A DNA stretch of 62,561 bases from CAZWDL01 sp964632995 (GCA_964632995.1 CAZWDL010000032.1:1-62561), one strand, 5' to 3'; positions 17,800-26,907 are shown, counted from the first letter of the stretch. The notes: a model not told the origin generated them from the letters alone. Program-made: numbers and translations.

Positions 17800-17900
17800 T
17801 TTTTTGATTTTGGTTGTCGGCCGGTCAATGCAAGCACTGAACTGCCGAATGTTCAAATTGGAGCAACAGCAAGTTATCAAGGTAATGGGAGCGATGCAAT

Positions 17901-18701
17901 TTACTTTGGAAACAAAAGGGTAGCCGCCGTGCGTACGCCCCAGTTGGCGCGGGCCCCTTCGGGTGCCGCCAGATTAAAGCGAGGACCGATGGCCAACTGC
18001 ACTTTTTGTTTGCCAAAGCTGGTGACGCCGTTGATGAAGGGATTAAACCACAGCGTCGTCTGGCTCGCGGTCCAGTTTTGCGTGAACTCAAAATTGACGC
18101 CTGCCCCTGCTCCGCTTGACCAGTTGTAGATGGCGAATGGCTGGACAAACAACTGATTCACATCCGGGCGCTCGTCGTTGCCGGCCACGCTCCAGAGCTG
18201 ATTGATAAGCCCGCCGTAGGTCCAGCCGCCCGATTGTTTGAGGGCTACGGTGGTAGGGCCGACGGCGAACTGTTTGGTCGTGAGCATTTCCGGGGCGCCG
18301 ATGGGAAGCAGCAGCGCCGGCCCGGCGCCCCAGGTAAAGCCGTTTTTCGAATCCTTAGGACTGAAAAAGCCGCTGTACAAGGCATCGGCCATCCCGGTCT
18401 GGCGTTCGCCCGGACCGGTGATGCTGTACTGAGCGACCACCGGTACGATGATGCGATTGATCAGGTTTAACTTCTCGCTGATGGATATGGGCACCACCGG
18501 CTGAAAGTTCATCGTATTGCGCGTGCCTTCCCATTGGCCGATCCCGAAGTCGGCGTTGTTCTGAAAGGGCACGCTGATGAGCGAGGCGACCGGATTGGCC
18601 AGCTGCTTGGCCAGGTCGGCGGCGTCCTGCTGGCTGAAAAGGGGGAAGGCGATTGCCCATACTGCCGGCAATAGAAAAACACGAATGCTGTTGGTTTTCA
18701 T
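17901..18701 (-). CDS. Porin/transporter-like outer-membrane protein (formerly 'neuromedin U' type)
   Basis: 266 aa. A signal peptide ends at LFSQQ. The rest alternates short beta-strands (NFQPVVPISISEKLNLINRIIVPV, FTWGAGPALLLPIG, AGAGVNFEFTQNW, VQLAIGPRFNLA) as in small outer-membrane barrels. Databases label relatives as transporter or neuromedin U, with no proven function. It starts 17 bases after the end of the upstream sulfatase relic and precedes an amidohydrolase relic, so it belonged to a sulfatase-porin-amidohydrolase unit. It looks intact. It may admit small aromatic or acidic solutes to the periplasm (inference). Confidence 0.72.
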   Translation of the reverse strand: MKTNSIRVFLLPAVWAIAFPLFSQQDAADLAKQLANPVASLISVPFQNNADFGIGQWEGTRNTMNFQPVVPISISEKLNLINRIIVPVVAQYSITGPGERQTGMADALYSGFFSPKDSKNGFTWGAGPALLLPIGAPEMLTTKQFAVGPTTVALKQSGGWTYGGLINQLWSVAGNDERPDVNQLFVQPFAIYNWSSGAGAGVNFEFTQNWTASQTTLWFNPFINGVTSFGKQKVQLAIGPRFNLAAPEGARANWGVRTAATLLFPK

Positions 18702-18717
18702 TTTTTTATTTTTTTAT

Positions 18718-20043
18718 TTATTTATTGTCTCCTTTGGTCATCTCCTCAATTTGCTTCTGCACTTTACCGGAGGGCGGTGATATTCCCGCCGTCGGTCACA
18801 TAGATGAATCCCTTTCTCGGAGACTCTTCGACCTGGCCGGTGAGATAATCCAGCTGGTTAATACCGTCTTTGTAGTTTTTGTAGGTTCTGCCATTGAGGG
18901 GCACCCCGTTTTTAAGTTGGCCGGTGATATTTTCATTTCTGGCGATAGCAGGAAAGGTGGGTAACCAGTCTGCGTGCGCCACGATCCCATTTAGGGTCAC
19001 GCCGGCCGGCATTTTTCCGGACCACTTGATAAAAGCCGGCACGCGGAAGGCGCCTTCCCAGCTGCTGTTTTTCTCTCCGTGAAAGGGAGTGGCGCCTGCA
19101 TCCGGCCAGGTGTTGAAATGGGGGCCGTTGTCGGTGGAATAGAGTATTACGGTATTGTCGGCAACCCCGAGTTCATTGAGCAGGTCCAGCAGTTCCCCAA
19201 CATGCATATCGTGTTCGATCATACCGCAGGTGTACTCGTCGGCATGGGGATACTTTTCTCTGATCCTGGCCATTTTCTCTTCGCTCACGTGCGTGCGAAA
19301 GTGCATGCGCGTGCCGTTCCACCAGGTGAAGAAGGGCTTGCCGGCCTCTACCTGCTCCCGTATGAATCGCTTGGCTTCGGCCAGGGTTTCATCATCGACG
19401 CTTTCCATGCGTTTTTTGGTCAAGGGGCCGGTGTCCTCGATACGCTGTCCGCCCTTGCCGTCGGCCCAGCTGTGGATGACGCCGCGGGGACCGAACCGCT
19501 CGCGGAAGGTTTGGCCGTTCGCCAGGACCATATCGGCGGGNNNNNNNNNNAGTCCTCATTTTCGGGCTCTTCTTCGGCATTTAAATGGTAGAGGTTGCCG
19601 AAAAATTCGTCAAACCCATGCATCGTCGGCAAGTGCTCGTCGCGGTCGCCCCGATGGTTTTTACCGAACTGCCCGGTGGCATATCCCTGGGCTTTCAAAA
19701 CCGTAGCAATAGCAACATCGCTTTTCTGCCAGCCCTCCAGGGCTTTCGGCATGCCGACCTTGGTCATGCCGGTGCGAACGGGAACGTTGCCGCCCAGGAA
19801 GGCCGCGCGGCCCGCGGTGCAGGACTGCTGCCCGTAGTAGTCGGTGAAGGCCACACCCTCTCTGGCGATGCGATCGATGTTGGGAGTCTGATATCCCATC
19901 ATGCCGCGATTCTTGTGGCTGATGTTCCAGTAGCCGATGTCGTCGCCCCAGATCACGAGGATATTGGGGCGCTCTTCATTCTGGCTGAATCCGGAAAGGA
20001 GGGTTGCAAGCAGGAAAACAATGGGAAGGTTGATTTTTTTCAT
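18718..20043 (-). pseudogene. Arylsulfatase with assembly gap and 3' deletion
   Basis: It starts at ATG 20043 with signal peptide and NEERPNILVIWGDD; the formylglycine site is SCTAGR with Cys75. A 10-N gap (19541-19550) interrupts it. The two flanks are in phase only if the true gap is 2 mod 3 bases, so N10 is a placeholder. Past the gap the sulfatase core continues (GVIHSWADGKGG, YSTDNGPHFNTWP) to FIYVTDGGNITALR and TAA at 18764. The intact paralogue at 24429-25967 continues about 100 residues beyond the equivalent point. In the next frame a short tail GKVQKQIEEMTKGDNK runs to a stop at 18718, probably the original C-terminus left by a frameshifting deletion. Likely inactive. Confidence 0.78.
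19541..19550. other. Assembly gap (10 N)
   Basis: Ten undetermined bases inside the sulfatase gene. The length is conventional and out of frame for the gene, so sequence content here is unknown. Confidence 0.99.
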
Positions 20044-20266
20044 CTTTATAGGGTTTTAATCATTTTAGACTTTAGACGCCAAATGCCAGATATCAGACTC
20101 TAACCTACTGGCTATAAAGGCATTTGTAAACTTGGTGTCCCCATCAACATCAACTGGAAAAGTATGCCAGCCGTTGGAATTCAGGGCTATCCAGTCTGAC
20201 GTCTGGCCTCTGATGTCTGACGTCCAAAGTCCAAAATCATTGAATTTCAATACATCGGATCATTGA
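20044..20266. repeat. Spacer with CTGACGTC-type direct repeats
   Basis: Two 10-bp direct repeats GTCTGACGTC at 20194-20203 and 20215-20224 lie in a spacer that also contains looser variants (CAGATATCAGAC, ACTTTAGACG). A 61-codon frame on the minus strand runs through it but looks fortuitous. I see no gene. Confidence 0.5.
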
Positions 20267-22006
20267 TTACTTCATGCCCAATTCCTCTGTTGTCTTTTTG
20301 TACACCGTTTCGCCCTCCTTGATCGTTTCCAGCACCTGGATATCCTTGATAGCGTCGGGCTGTACCTTCAGCGGGTTCCGGTCCAGGATGACCAGATCGG
20401 CCAGTTTTCCGGCCCGGATACTACCCTTCCGGTCCTCTTCCCGGTACTGATGCGCCACGTTGATGGTCATGGCTTGCAACCCTTCATAAGGCGCGACGCG
20501 CTGGTCCTCCCCGATCACCTCGCCGCTGCGGGAGATGCGGTTGACCGCTGACCACAGCATGAAGGGTTGATCGAGCGGCGCCACCACGAAGTCGGTGTGG
20601 TTGGTGGGCCGTAAGCCCGCATCGATGGCGTCGCGCATGGGACTGATATAGGCGGCCTGCTCCGGTCCGCGGTTGGCGATGTGGGCGTCGGCGAAGTAGT
20701 AGGTGTGCAGGGTGTAAAAGGAGGGAGTGATCTTGTACTCGACGTATTTGGGAATATGATCCGGACGCGTAAACTGGGCGTGGATGAGGGTGACGTTGCG
20801 GTCCCCGTTCAGGTCACCGGCGGCGGCGTATTCGTGCGCCGCGAAGAAGGCGTCGACGGCCGCATCGCCGTTGGCGTGCAGGTTGAGCGGGACGCCCAGG
20901 TCGTACACCATTTTCACGTATTTGTTGATCTCCTCCTGCGGGAAGGTGAGTTCACCCTTCCAGTTTTGCTCTCCGCCGGGCCCGCCGGTGAGATAGGGCG
21001 TCGTAAAGGCCGCGGTGCGGCCCTGCGGCGACCCGTCGATGGTGATCTTCACCCCGCCGATCTTGAAGTGGTCTTTATAGGTTCCCCAGTTGTTAACCGG
21101 AAATGCCTCCAGGATGGCTTCCAGGTCGGTGATGAACGGATAGGTGACGATATCGATGATATTGGCGCCCGCTTCGGCGACCCGCTGCATCACCTGCATA
21201 TCCTTGATATGGGTAGCGCCTTCGTGGGCGGTGGTGATGCCGTTTTCGGCGTACAGGCGTTGCGCGGCTTTGCTCCACTCGATCTCCTCTTCCGGCGTCG
21301 GCAGGGGCAGGGAGCCGAAGATGGACAGGTAGGCCGTCTCCATGATCAGGCCGTAGGGTTCGTTGGTGCCCGGCTTGCGTACGATGACGCCGCCGGGAGG
21401 TGTTTCGGTTTCGGCCGTCACCCCGTATTTTTCCAGCGCCGCGGAGTTGAGTACGGCGCCATGCATGGAGACGTGCCCGACCAGGACGGGATTATCGGGC
21501 AGGGCCCCATCCAGATCGTCGCGGTTGAGCAGACGCCCCTCCGGCATGACGGTATCGTCGTAGCCATAGGCCTGAATGAGTTCTCCGTCCGGAATGTCGT
21601 TTTCCGCTTTAAAGCGTTTGAGTTCCGCTACGATGGCGGCCACATCCTTGCCCGGTCCCGAGGGCGGCGGGTACAGATTGAGCTGATTGGCGACCGACAG
21701 GGAACTGATGTAATGGCTATGCGCGTCGATGAAGCCCGGCAGCAGGGTCTTGCCTTGCAGGTCCACCTCAGTAAAGCCCGCTCCCGCCGCCTTTTCGGCT
21801 TCGGCTTTGGCGCCGGCGAAGGCGATCTTGCCGTCTTTGACAACGACGGCTTCGGCATACTGCGGCGCGTCACCCTCCATGGTGAGGATATCGCCGTTGT
21901 GGTAGAGGGTGGAGGACGCGTCGGCTTCAGTTGCCTGCCGGGCATTTTCGGCGCAGGCGCCGAGCAACAGCAGGCCGAGGAAAAAAAAGGAGAGGATTGA
22001 TCTCAT
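20267..22006 (-). CDS. YtcJ-like metal-dependent amidohydrolase, lipoprotein (intact)
   Basis: 579 aa. Lipobox LGAC (Cys18), then the composite N-terminal beta domain (TLYHNGDILTMEGDAPQYAEAVVVKDGKIAFAGA), the metal-binding DAHSH at 95-98, KITIDGSPQGRTA, LNLHANGDAAVD, TLIHAQFTRPDH and the C-terminal KLADLVILDRNPLKV typical of COG1574 (N-substituted formamide deformylase-like, YtcJ) enzymes. It would act in the periplasm on an N-acyl or cyclic amide; the substrate is unknown. An alpha/beta hydrolase relic lies 58 bases upstream and another amidohydrolase beyond that. Two decayed relatives lie at 12.5 and 17 kb. Confidence 0.9.
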   Translation of the reverse strand: MRSILSFFFLGLLLLGACAENARQATEADASSTLYHNGDILTMEGDAPQYAEAVVVKDGKIAFAGAKAEAEKAAGAGFTEVDLQGKTLLPGFIDAHSHYISSLSVANQLNLYPPPSGPGKDVAAIVAELKRFKAENDIPDGELIQAYGYDDTVMPEGRLLNRDDLDGALPDNPVLVGHVSMHGAVLNSAALEKYGVTAETETPPGGVIVRKPGTNEPYGLIMETAYLSIFGSLPLPTPEEEIEWSKAAQRLYAENGITTAHEGATHIKDMQVMQRVAEAGANIIDIVTYPFITDLEAILEAFPVNNWGTYKDHFKIGGVKITIDGSPQGRTAAFTTPYLTGGPGGEQNWKGELTFPQEEINKYVKMVYDLGVPLNLHANGDAAVDAFFAAHEYAAAGDLNGDRNVTLIHAQFTRPDHIPKYVEYKITPSFYTLHTYYFADAHIANRGPEQAAYISPMRDAIDAGLRPTNHTDFVVAPLDQPFMLWSAVNRISRSGEVIGEDQRVAPYEGLQAMTINVAHQYREEDRKGSIRAGKLADLVILDRNPLKVQPDAIKDIQVLETIKEGETVYKKTTEELGMK

Positions 22007-22063
22007 GATGATGTGTTTTATTCAGGAAAATGAAGTTCGAATCTTAGAAGCTGTTTGATTCGA

Positions 22064-22378
22064 TCAATCGAATTTTGTTTGTAAAAAACACAGGATCGCT
22101 TCCCTCGTTTCCCAGGCGTGGTTGATGACCATGAGGTGTCCGCCACTCTCAATGGAAACGAGCTCTACCAGATCGCCCAGCTCTTTTTTCAGCAGCTCAC
22201 CGTTTTCCGGGGGCGCTACCTAATCGTTGGTGCCCTGGATGACGAGAAAGGGATTTTTCTCCGAGGGTGTGGCCCAGCTGCTCTCCGGTGTTTTGGAGGC
22301 CATGCCGACCACGGCGGCGGCGGCCGAAAACCGTGAGGGCTTAACGAGGGCCCAGCTTGGGGCGGCATTCCATCTCAT
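22064..22378 (-). pseudogene. C-terminal relic of an alpha/beta-hydrolase with in-frame TAG
   Basis: The minus frame from about 22378 reads AAAAVVGMASKTPE, then NPFLVIQGTND, a TAG at 22220-22222, VAPPENGELLKKELGD, IESGGHLMVINHAWETREAI and a TGA at 22064. The pattern QG-x-x-D-x-VAPPENG followed by GGH gives the acid and His of an alpha/beta-hydrolase catalytic triad. The nucleophile half is missing and the TAG falls just after the acid residue. It lies between two amidohydrolase genes on the same strand and was probably a third enzyme of that unit. It is broken. Confidence 0.8.
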
Positions 22379-22490
22379 CTTCCGCGTTTTTTGTGATCAA
22401 AATTTTCTTAGAAAGGCCTATCACCCATTTTCACGGGCAGCAGCCTCAAAACGGTTTTCTATCCCACTTCGATCCCTGTTAACTTCGCCC

Positions 22491-24401
22491 TCACTTTTCC
22501 CCATGGGTATGCGCCACCTTCAGGGCGTATTCGGCCGCGGTTTTCGCGAAATGGGCGTCTTCCTCCGGAGCTCTCAGGTCGTGAAAGCCTGTAGCGCCGT
22601 TCGCGGAGATTCCGCCTACGGGCAGCACCCGCCCTTCCATGACGGTTCCCCACACCTCGATATCCTTGATTGCGTCGGGATCGCAGGTCACGGGATTGTC
22701 CTCCAGGATGGTGAAATTGGCCCGTTTGCCCGGTTCGACGCTGCCTACCTCATGCTCCAGGAGTAGGGAATAGGCGGCGTCGAGGGTGACGGCCCGCAGG
22801 GCGCCCTCGCGGCTCACCCGCTGGTCGGCGGCGGCTACGCGGCCGGAGGTCGTCTTCCGGTTGACGGCGCACCACATCAAAAAGAGCGGATCGGCTGGCG
22901 CCATGGGCATATCGGAATGGAAGGAGTAAGACACGCTGGCCCGCTCCACGTCACCCATGCGCACCATGTTGTCGGCGCGCTCAGGTCCGAGACCCTTTTC
23001 GCTGTATTTGTCGGCCAGGGCCGTCACGTAATACGGGTTGGCGCTCACGATGCAGCCGAGGCGCTCCAGGCGCTCCACCTGGTCGGGTGCGCTGACGGCG
23101 AAGTGGACCAGCACGGTGCGATGATCGTAGCGGGGGTTCCGGCGCATATTTTTTTCCAGGGTGTTGAGCACCCGGTCCATTCCGGCATCGCCGTTGACGT
23201 GCACGTGGATCTGATAGCCGGCGTCCCAGAAGATGCGAAAGGCCCGCTCAAAAACGTCCAGATCGGTCATCCATTCGCCCTGGTGGCTGTCGAGATAGGG
23301 GTCGCGCACCTGCATGAGTTGCGAATAGATGGCGCCGTCGGCGAATAATTTGACGCGCCCGGGCATGGACGCCGTCATCCCTTCATACCAGCTATCCAGT
23401 TTTTCGGCTTCTGCTAAAACCTGTGTGTCATCGGAATACTTATCCACCAGGGTTTTGCCATCGGCAATGAAATAAAAGCGAAATGGATTGTTGGCGGGCG
23501 ATAACTCCCGGTTGATGGCGTCCTGCAGGGGTTTCACCAGGATGCCGCCCGGCTCGCAGCCCAAGGTGATGCCTTTGTCGTGCATATACTCCCGCATAAT
23601 ATTCAGCCCCTGCTTCAGCTTCTCGGGGGGCGCCAATATGCCGGCAATCTTGGGCAGAACGGCAAAAACTCCCTGTTCGTAAAAATTGCCTTCCTCCAGG
23701 CTGGATTGCTCCTGAGCGGTGGCGCCCCAGCTATCAAAAAGCGACTGGTCGATGCCGTTGTCCTTAAGGGCGGCGCTGTTGAGCGTCACCTGGTGGCAGG
23801 AGCGGTGCCAGATGATGATGGGGCGGTCAGGGTTAATCTTATCCAGGTCGGCCCGGGTGAGTTTTCCGTAAAAATAAGGATGATACCCCCAGCTGACCAG
23901 CGGCGTTTTGGGATCGGTCATCTTTTTATCGGCCGCCGCCAGGCGCTCGAGAAAATCGTTGCGGTCCTTGACGGCGGGAATTTTGCCGGACGGCAAATTC
24001 CAATCTTCGATAGACAACACCTCGGAAGCCATCGTCAGGGCTGCCAGCACGGGGTGGTCGTGCTGGGCGATAAAACCGGGGACGATCACCTGATGGGCAA
24101 AGCGCTCATCGATCCGGTAGGGCTGATCGCCGGCGGCCTGTTTCAAGGTTTCCAGGTCGCCGACGGCCAGGATGCGATCGCCCTGCACGGCGACGGCCTG
24201 GGCCTGCGGCCGATTTTCATCCAGGGTAATGATCTCTTTGGCTACGTAGATAGTAACCTCTGGTAAGGCCGCATAGGTTGCGCCAATGTCCTGCAAGGAG
24301 ATGGCCTGAGCCGCTCCATTAAAAGGCCGCAACCATAAGGTCAAAACGAGCACGGCAACAGGATGCAGGCGAACAAGCATTTGAAAAGCAGGTATTCGCA
24401 T
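22491..24401 (-). CDS. YtcJ-like metal-dependent amidohydrolase, exported
   Basis: 636 aa. A signal-like N-terminus (VAVLVLTLWLRPFNGAAQA) precedes the composite domain (VTIYVAKEIITLDENRPQAQAVAV). The metal site is AQHDHP (H114, H116) in place of DAHSH, and VKLFADGAIYSQLMQV, IHVHVNGDAGMDRV, TVLVHFAVSAPDQ and SFHSDMPMAP give the remaining ligand positions. It is only distantly related to the 579-aa neighbour, so the two are not recent duplicates. The start is 27 bases after the sulfatase stop at 24429, so sulfatase and amidohydrolase form an operon. A sulfated amide or aryl-amide substrate handled in two steps is an attractive but unproven idea. Confidence 0.88.
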   Translation of the reverse strand: MRIPAFQMLVRLHPVAVLVLTLWLRPFNGAAQAISLQDIGATYAALPEVTIYVAKEIITLDENRPQAQAVAVQGDRILAVGDLETLKQAAGDQPYRIDERFAHQVIVPGFIAQHDHPVLAALTMASEVLSIEDWNLPSGKIPAVKDRNDFLERLAAADKKMTDPKTPLVSWGYHPYFYGKLTRADLDKINPDRPIIIWHRSCHQVTLNSAALKDNGIDQSLFDSWGATAQEQSSLEEGNFYEQGVFAVLPKIAGILAPPEKLKQGLNIMREYMHDKGITLGCEPGGILVKPLQDAINRELSPANNPFRFYFIADGKTLVDKYSDDTQVLAEAEKLDSWYEGMTASMPGRVKLFADGAIYSQLMQVRDPYLDSHQGEWMTDLDVFERAFRIFWDAGYQIHVHVNGDAGMDRVLNTLEKNMRRNPRYDHRTVLVHFAVSAPDQVERLERLGCIVSANPYYVTALADKYSEKGLGPERADNMVRMGDVERASVSYSFHSDMPMAPADPLFLMWCAVNRKTTSGRVAAADQRVSREGALRAVTLDAAYSLLLEHEVGSVEPGKRANFTILEDNPVTCDPDAIKDIEVWGTVMEGRVLPVGGISANGATGFHDLRAPEEDAHFAKTAAEYALKVAHTHGEK

Positions 24402-24428
24402 GGTTCGTTGTGGTTTTGACGGTTTGGT

Positions 24429-25967
24429 TTACCTCGCCGTAGCCGAGAACTTGTTGATGATGGTCGTCAGGTCCCCCACACTGGGCGAGAAGCTGGGCTG
24501 TCGCAGCGGGTAGTCCTTGAACGAGTTGACGAACTCGGCCATCTGCATCATGGCCGGACCGAAGAGCCAGGAGCGGTTTTCTGCCCACTCGTCGTAGCCG
24601 CGGGCCTCCGTAAAGCGCTCGAAGGGGTCCAGCTTCAGATTGATGATATAGGGAGAGGTCAGTTCGGCATTATCCGCCCGGAACCAGGTTTCCTGATCGC
24701 GGAACAGCAGCTTCCAGTTGCCGTAGCGCAGGCCGTGGAAGGTGGTTTCGGTGAAATAGTAGAAGTCCAGGCGTTTGCTCTTGCCCTGGCGCAGCACCAC
24801 GTCACTCTGGTCGTAGCCGTCGAGGTGGATGCGATAGTTACTGTTCCCGATTTTCTTGCCGTCCAGCAGTTCCGTCTTCAGGTTGGGTTGCCCAAGCATG
24901 GACATGATGGTGGGCAGCCAATCTTCCATGGTCATGAACTCGCCCGTGCTGACGCCGGCGGGGATATGGCCGTCCCACTTGACGAGCACCGGTACGCGGA
25001 AGCCGCCTTCCCAGCCGCCGACGCCTTTTTCGCCCCGGAAGGGTTGGTTGCCGCCGTCGGGCCAGGAATTCGAGGCCGCGCCGTTGTCGGTGGCGAACAT
25101 GACGATGGTGTTTTCATCCACGTCCAGTTCTTCCAGCAGGTCGAGCAGTTCGCCGACGATATCGTCCATTTCCCTCATCCCGTCGGCGTACAGGCCATAC
25201 CCCGTAGCCCCTTCGTATTCTTCCGAGAGGTTGGTGCGGTAGTGCATGCGGGTGGTATTGTGCCAAACGAAGAAGGGTTTATCATTATCAACAGCCTCGC
25301 GGATGAAGCGCTTGGATTGCTTCAGGATGTCCTTTTCCAGGGTGCGCTGGCGCTCGCGGCCGAAGGGACCGAGGTCTTCCACGCGTTGTTTGCCGTCGCC
25401 TTCCGCCCAGGAGTGGGTGATGCCGCGCTGTTTGTCGAAGCCGAACTTCTCGACGGCTTCCGGCTCCTGCGGATAGTCGTCCTGCTCGATATATTCGCCG
25501 GCATTGAGATGGTAGAGAATGCCGTAAAACTCATCGAAGCCGTGCGCCGTAGGCAGGTGCTCGTCGCGGTCGCCCAGGTGGTTCTTGCCGAATTGTCCGG
25601 TAGCATAACCCAGCGGTTTGAGCAGCTCGGCCAGGGTGGGATCTTCCTTTTGTATTCCCTGCGGTGCTCCCGGCAGCCCCACTGTGCTCAGGCCGGTGCG
25701 GATAGGATACTGTCCGGTAATGAAAGCCGCGCGGCCGGCCGTACAGGAGGCGTGTGCGTAGTGATCCATGAAGATCATCCCTTTGTCAGCGATCCGGTCA
25801 ATATTGGGCGTGGCGTCGCCCATCATGCCGCGGTGATAGGCGCTTAGGTTCCACATGCCTACGTCATCACCCCATATAACGAGGATATTGGGACGTTCTT
25901 CGTTTTGGGCGTACGAGCCGCACAGCATCCACAGCATCAGCATTGAAGAAAAGAAAAATCGTTTCAT
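24429..25967 (-). CDS. Arylsulfatase (S1 family), intact
   Basis: 512 aa. Signal peptide to GSYAQ, then NILVIWGDD (metal ligands near 34-35) and the formylglycine motif SCTAGR with Cys75. QFGKNHLGDRDEHLPTAHGFDEF and VMFATDNGAASNSWPDGG (metal Asp and Asn) complete the site. The motif carries Ala where most sulfatases have Pro (CxAxR), a known variant. It hydrolyses sulfate esters in the periplasm or outside once matured by a formylglycine-generating enzyme or anSME, which is not in this window. It is about 60% or more similar by eye to the broken copy at 18718-20043. Confidence 0.92.
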   Translation of the reverse strand: MKRFFFSSMLMLWMLCGSYAQNEERPNILVIWGDDVGMWNLSAYHRGMMGDATPNIDRIADKGMIFMDHYAHASCTAGRAAFITGQYPIRTGLSTVGLPGAPQGIQKEDPTLAELLKPLGYATGQFGKNHLGDRDEHLPTAHGFDEFYGILYHLNAGEYIEQDDYPQEPEAVEKFGFDKQRGITHSWAEGDGKQRVEDLGPFGRERQRTLEKDILKQSKRFIREAVDNDKPFFVWHNTTRMHYRTNLSEEYEGATGYGLYADGMREMDDIVGELLDLLEELDVDENTIVMFATDNGAASNSWPDGGNQPFRGEKGVGGWEGGFRVPVLVKWDGHIPAGVSTGEFMTMEDWLPTIMSMLGQPNLKTELLDGKKIGNSNYRIHLDGYDQSDVVLRQGKSKRLDFYYFTETTFHGLRYGNWKLLFRDQETWFRADNAELTSPYIINLKLDPFERFTEARGYDEWAENRSWLFGPAMMQMAEFVNSFKDYPLRQPSFSPSVGDLTTIINKFSATAR

Positions 25968-26060
25968 TGAATATCGTTTTATTGATTTGAGTATACAATA
26001 GGTTCTTTTGCTCAGGTCTTCATCACCTATCTGTTCGACCAGTTCATTTCCAAATGCACT

Positions 26061-26100
26061 CTATTTCCTGCGCACCGCCCGGCCTTCTTTGACCGTTTAC
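26061..26100 (-). pseudogene. 12-codon relic of an amidohydrolase C-terminus
   Basis: On the minus strand the last codons read TVKEGRAVRRK then TAG at 26061-26063. All three amidohydrolase copies of the ETIKEGETVYKK type end with this pattern (T-x-KEG-x-x-V-x-[RK]-K). Nothing else of the gene is recognisable. It lies between the AraC gene and the sulfatase. The match is short, so chance cannot be excluded. Confidence 0.45.
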
Positions 26101-26215
26101 GGCGCCGATTGGTGAATGATGATCAAAAGAGCCCGGACGGCTGGTTTTGAGAAAGTATCCCGTCCGGGCATTATGGTAGATTTACCTGTTTGAGTTCCTT
26201 AGACTAGAAATCTTA

Positions 26216-26785
26216 TCAGACCGGATTCGGCATGGATAGCAAGACTCTGGGCATTGACACCTCGGCATTCTCTTTTCTTTCTTCCTGTTTTTTCCGGAAT
26301 TTGGACGGCGTCATACCGGTCACTTTTTTAAAGGCATTCAGAAAGGTCGTTCTGCTATTGAACCCCGCCTCCTCGGCCACGCCTTCCAGGGTCAAATGGT
26401 TCCATTTCGGATCGTCAAAACGGCTAAGTATGTATTTTATACGATACCGGTTGATCAGGGTGTTAAAATTCGTACGATACAGTGTATTAATGGTTATCGA
26501 GAGGTGATGGCGGGGAATTCCGGTGGCTTCGACCATGTCGCTCATGCGGAAATCGGTATTCAAATAAGCCTTTTCCGATCGCAGATAGGATTCGATCTGG
26601 CGCTGATAAAGACTGCGTTGCTCCCGGGAGAGACTGATTTTTCTTTCCCTGTCTTTTTTCTTGTCTCTTTTAGAACGTATTAACCGCTGTCCTAAGGAAA
26701 ATATGCCGGTGGCTTCCAATATTATGCCGACCAATAAACCTGAAAAAAAACTTGAAAAGACAACCAATGAGAAGAAGTAAGTCAT
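26216..26785 (-). CDS. AraC-family regulator with an N-terminal membrane segment
   Basis: 189 aa. The N-terminus MTYFFSLVVFSSFFSGLLVGIIL is a membrane helix, followed by a basic charged linker (RSKRDKKKDRERK) and an AraC DNA-binding domain of about 100 residues (YLNTDFRMSDMVEATGIPRHHLS, LTLEGVAEEAGFNSRTTFLNAFKKVTGMTPSKFR). The start codon overlaps the stop of a 41-codon membrane ORF (ATGA). Full-size Bacteroidota relatives carry several membrane helices before the AraC domain. Here one helix remains with the regulator and one is in the small ORF, so it may be a split or shortened membrane sensor. It sits directly upstream of the sulfatase operon and may control it. Confidence 0.85.
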   Translation of the reverse strand: MTYFFSLVVFSSFFSGLLVGIILEATGIFSLGQRLIRSKRDKKKDRERKISLSREQRSLYQRQIESYLRSEKAYLNTDFRMSDMVEATGIPRHHLSITINTLYRTNFNTLINRYRIKYILSRFDDPKWNHLTLEGVAEEAGFNSRTTFLNAFKKVTGMTPSKFRKKQEERKENAEVSMPRVLLSMPNPV

Positions 26786-26907
26786 TGTCGATAGTTTTCA
26801 CTGTCCGCGAGCCTGACAAGGCTGCAGTTGATCACGGACCAGGGGTAAATAAGAAACAACCCAAGCAGCAGCAATGCATATTTAAGGGGAGCGTTTTGGA
26901 GCTCCAT
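26782..26907 (-). CDS. Small membrane protein overlapping the AraC regulator
   Basis: 41 aa from ATG 26907: MELQNAPLKYALLLLGLFLI, then YPWSVINCS and LADSENYRQ. One strong membrane helix with a short tail. Its TGA overlaps the AraC ATG by 4 bases, the coupling seen for real gene pairs elsewhere in this window. No clear Shine-Dalgarno is visible, as is common in Bacteroidota. It could be a membrane partner of the regulator or the surviving end of a longer membrane domain. I do not recognise a family. Confidence 0.5.
   Translation of the reverse strand: MELQNAPLKYALLLLGLFLIYPWSVINCSLVRLADSENYRQ

Noticed and set aside
20681..22000. 439-codon + frame
   Set aside because: Antisense to the intact amidohydrolase; low complexity in Gly/Val/Arg and no motif.
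24735..25847. 370-codon + frame
   Set aside because: Antisense to the sulfatase with CTAGR motif; shadow of GC-rich coding sequence.
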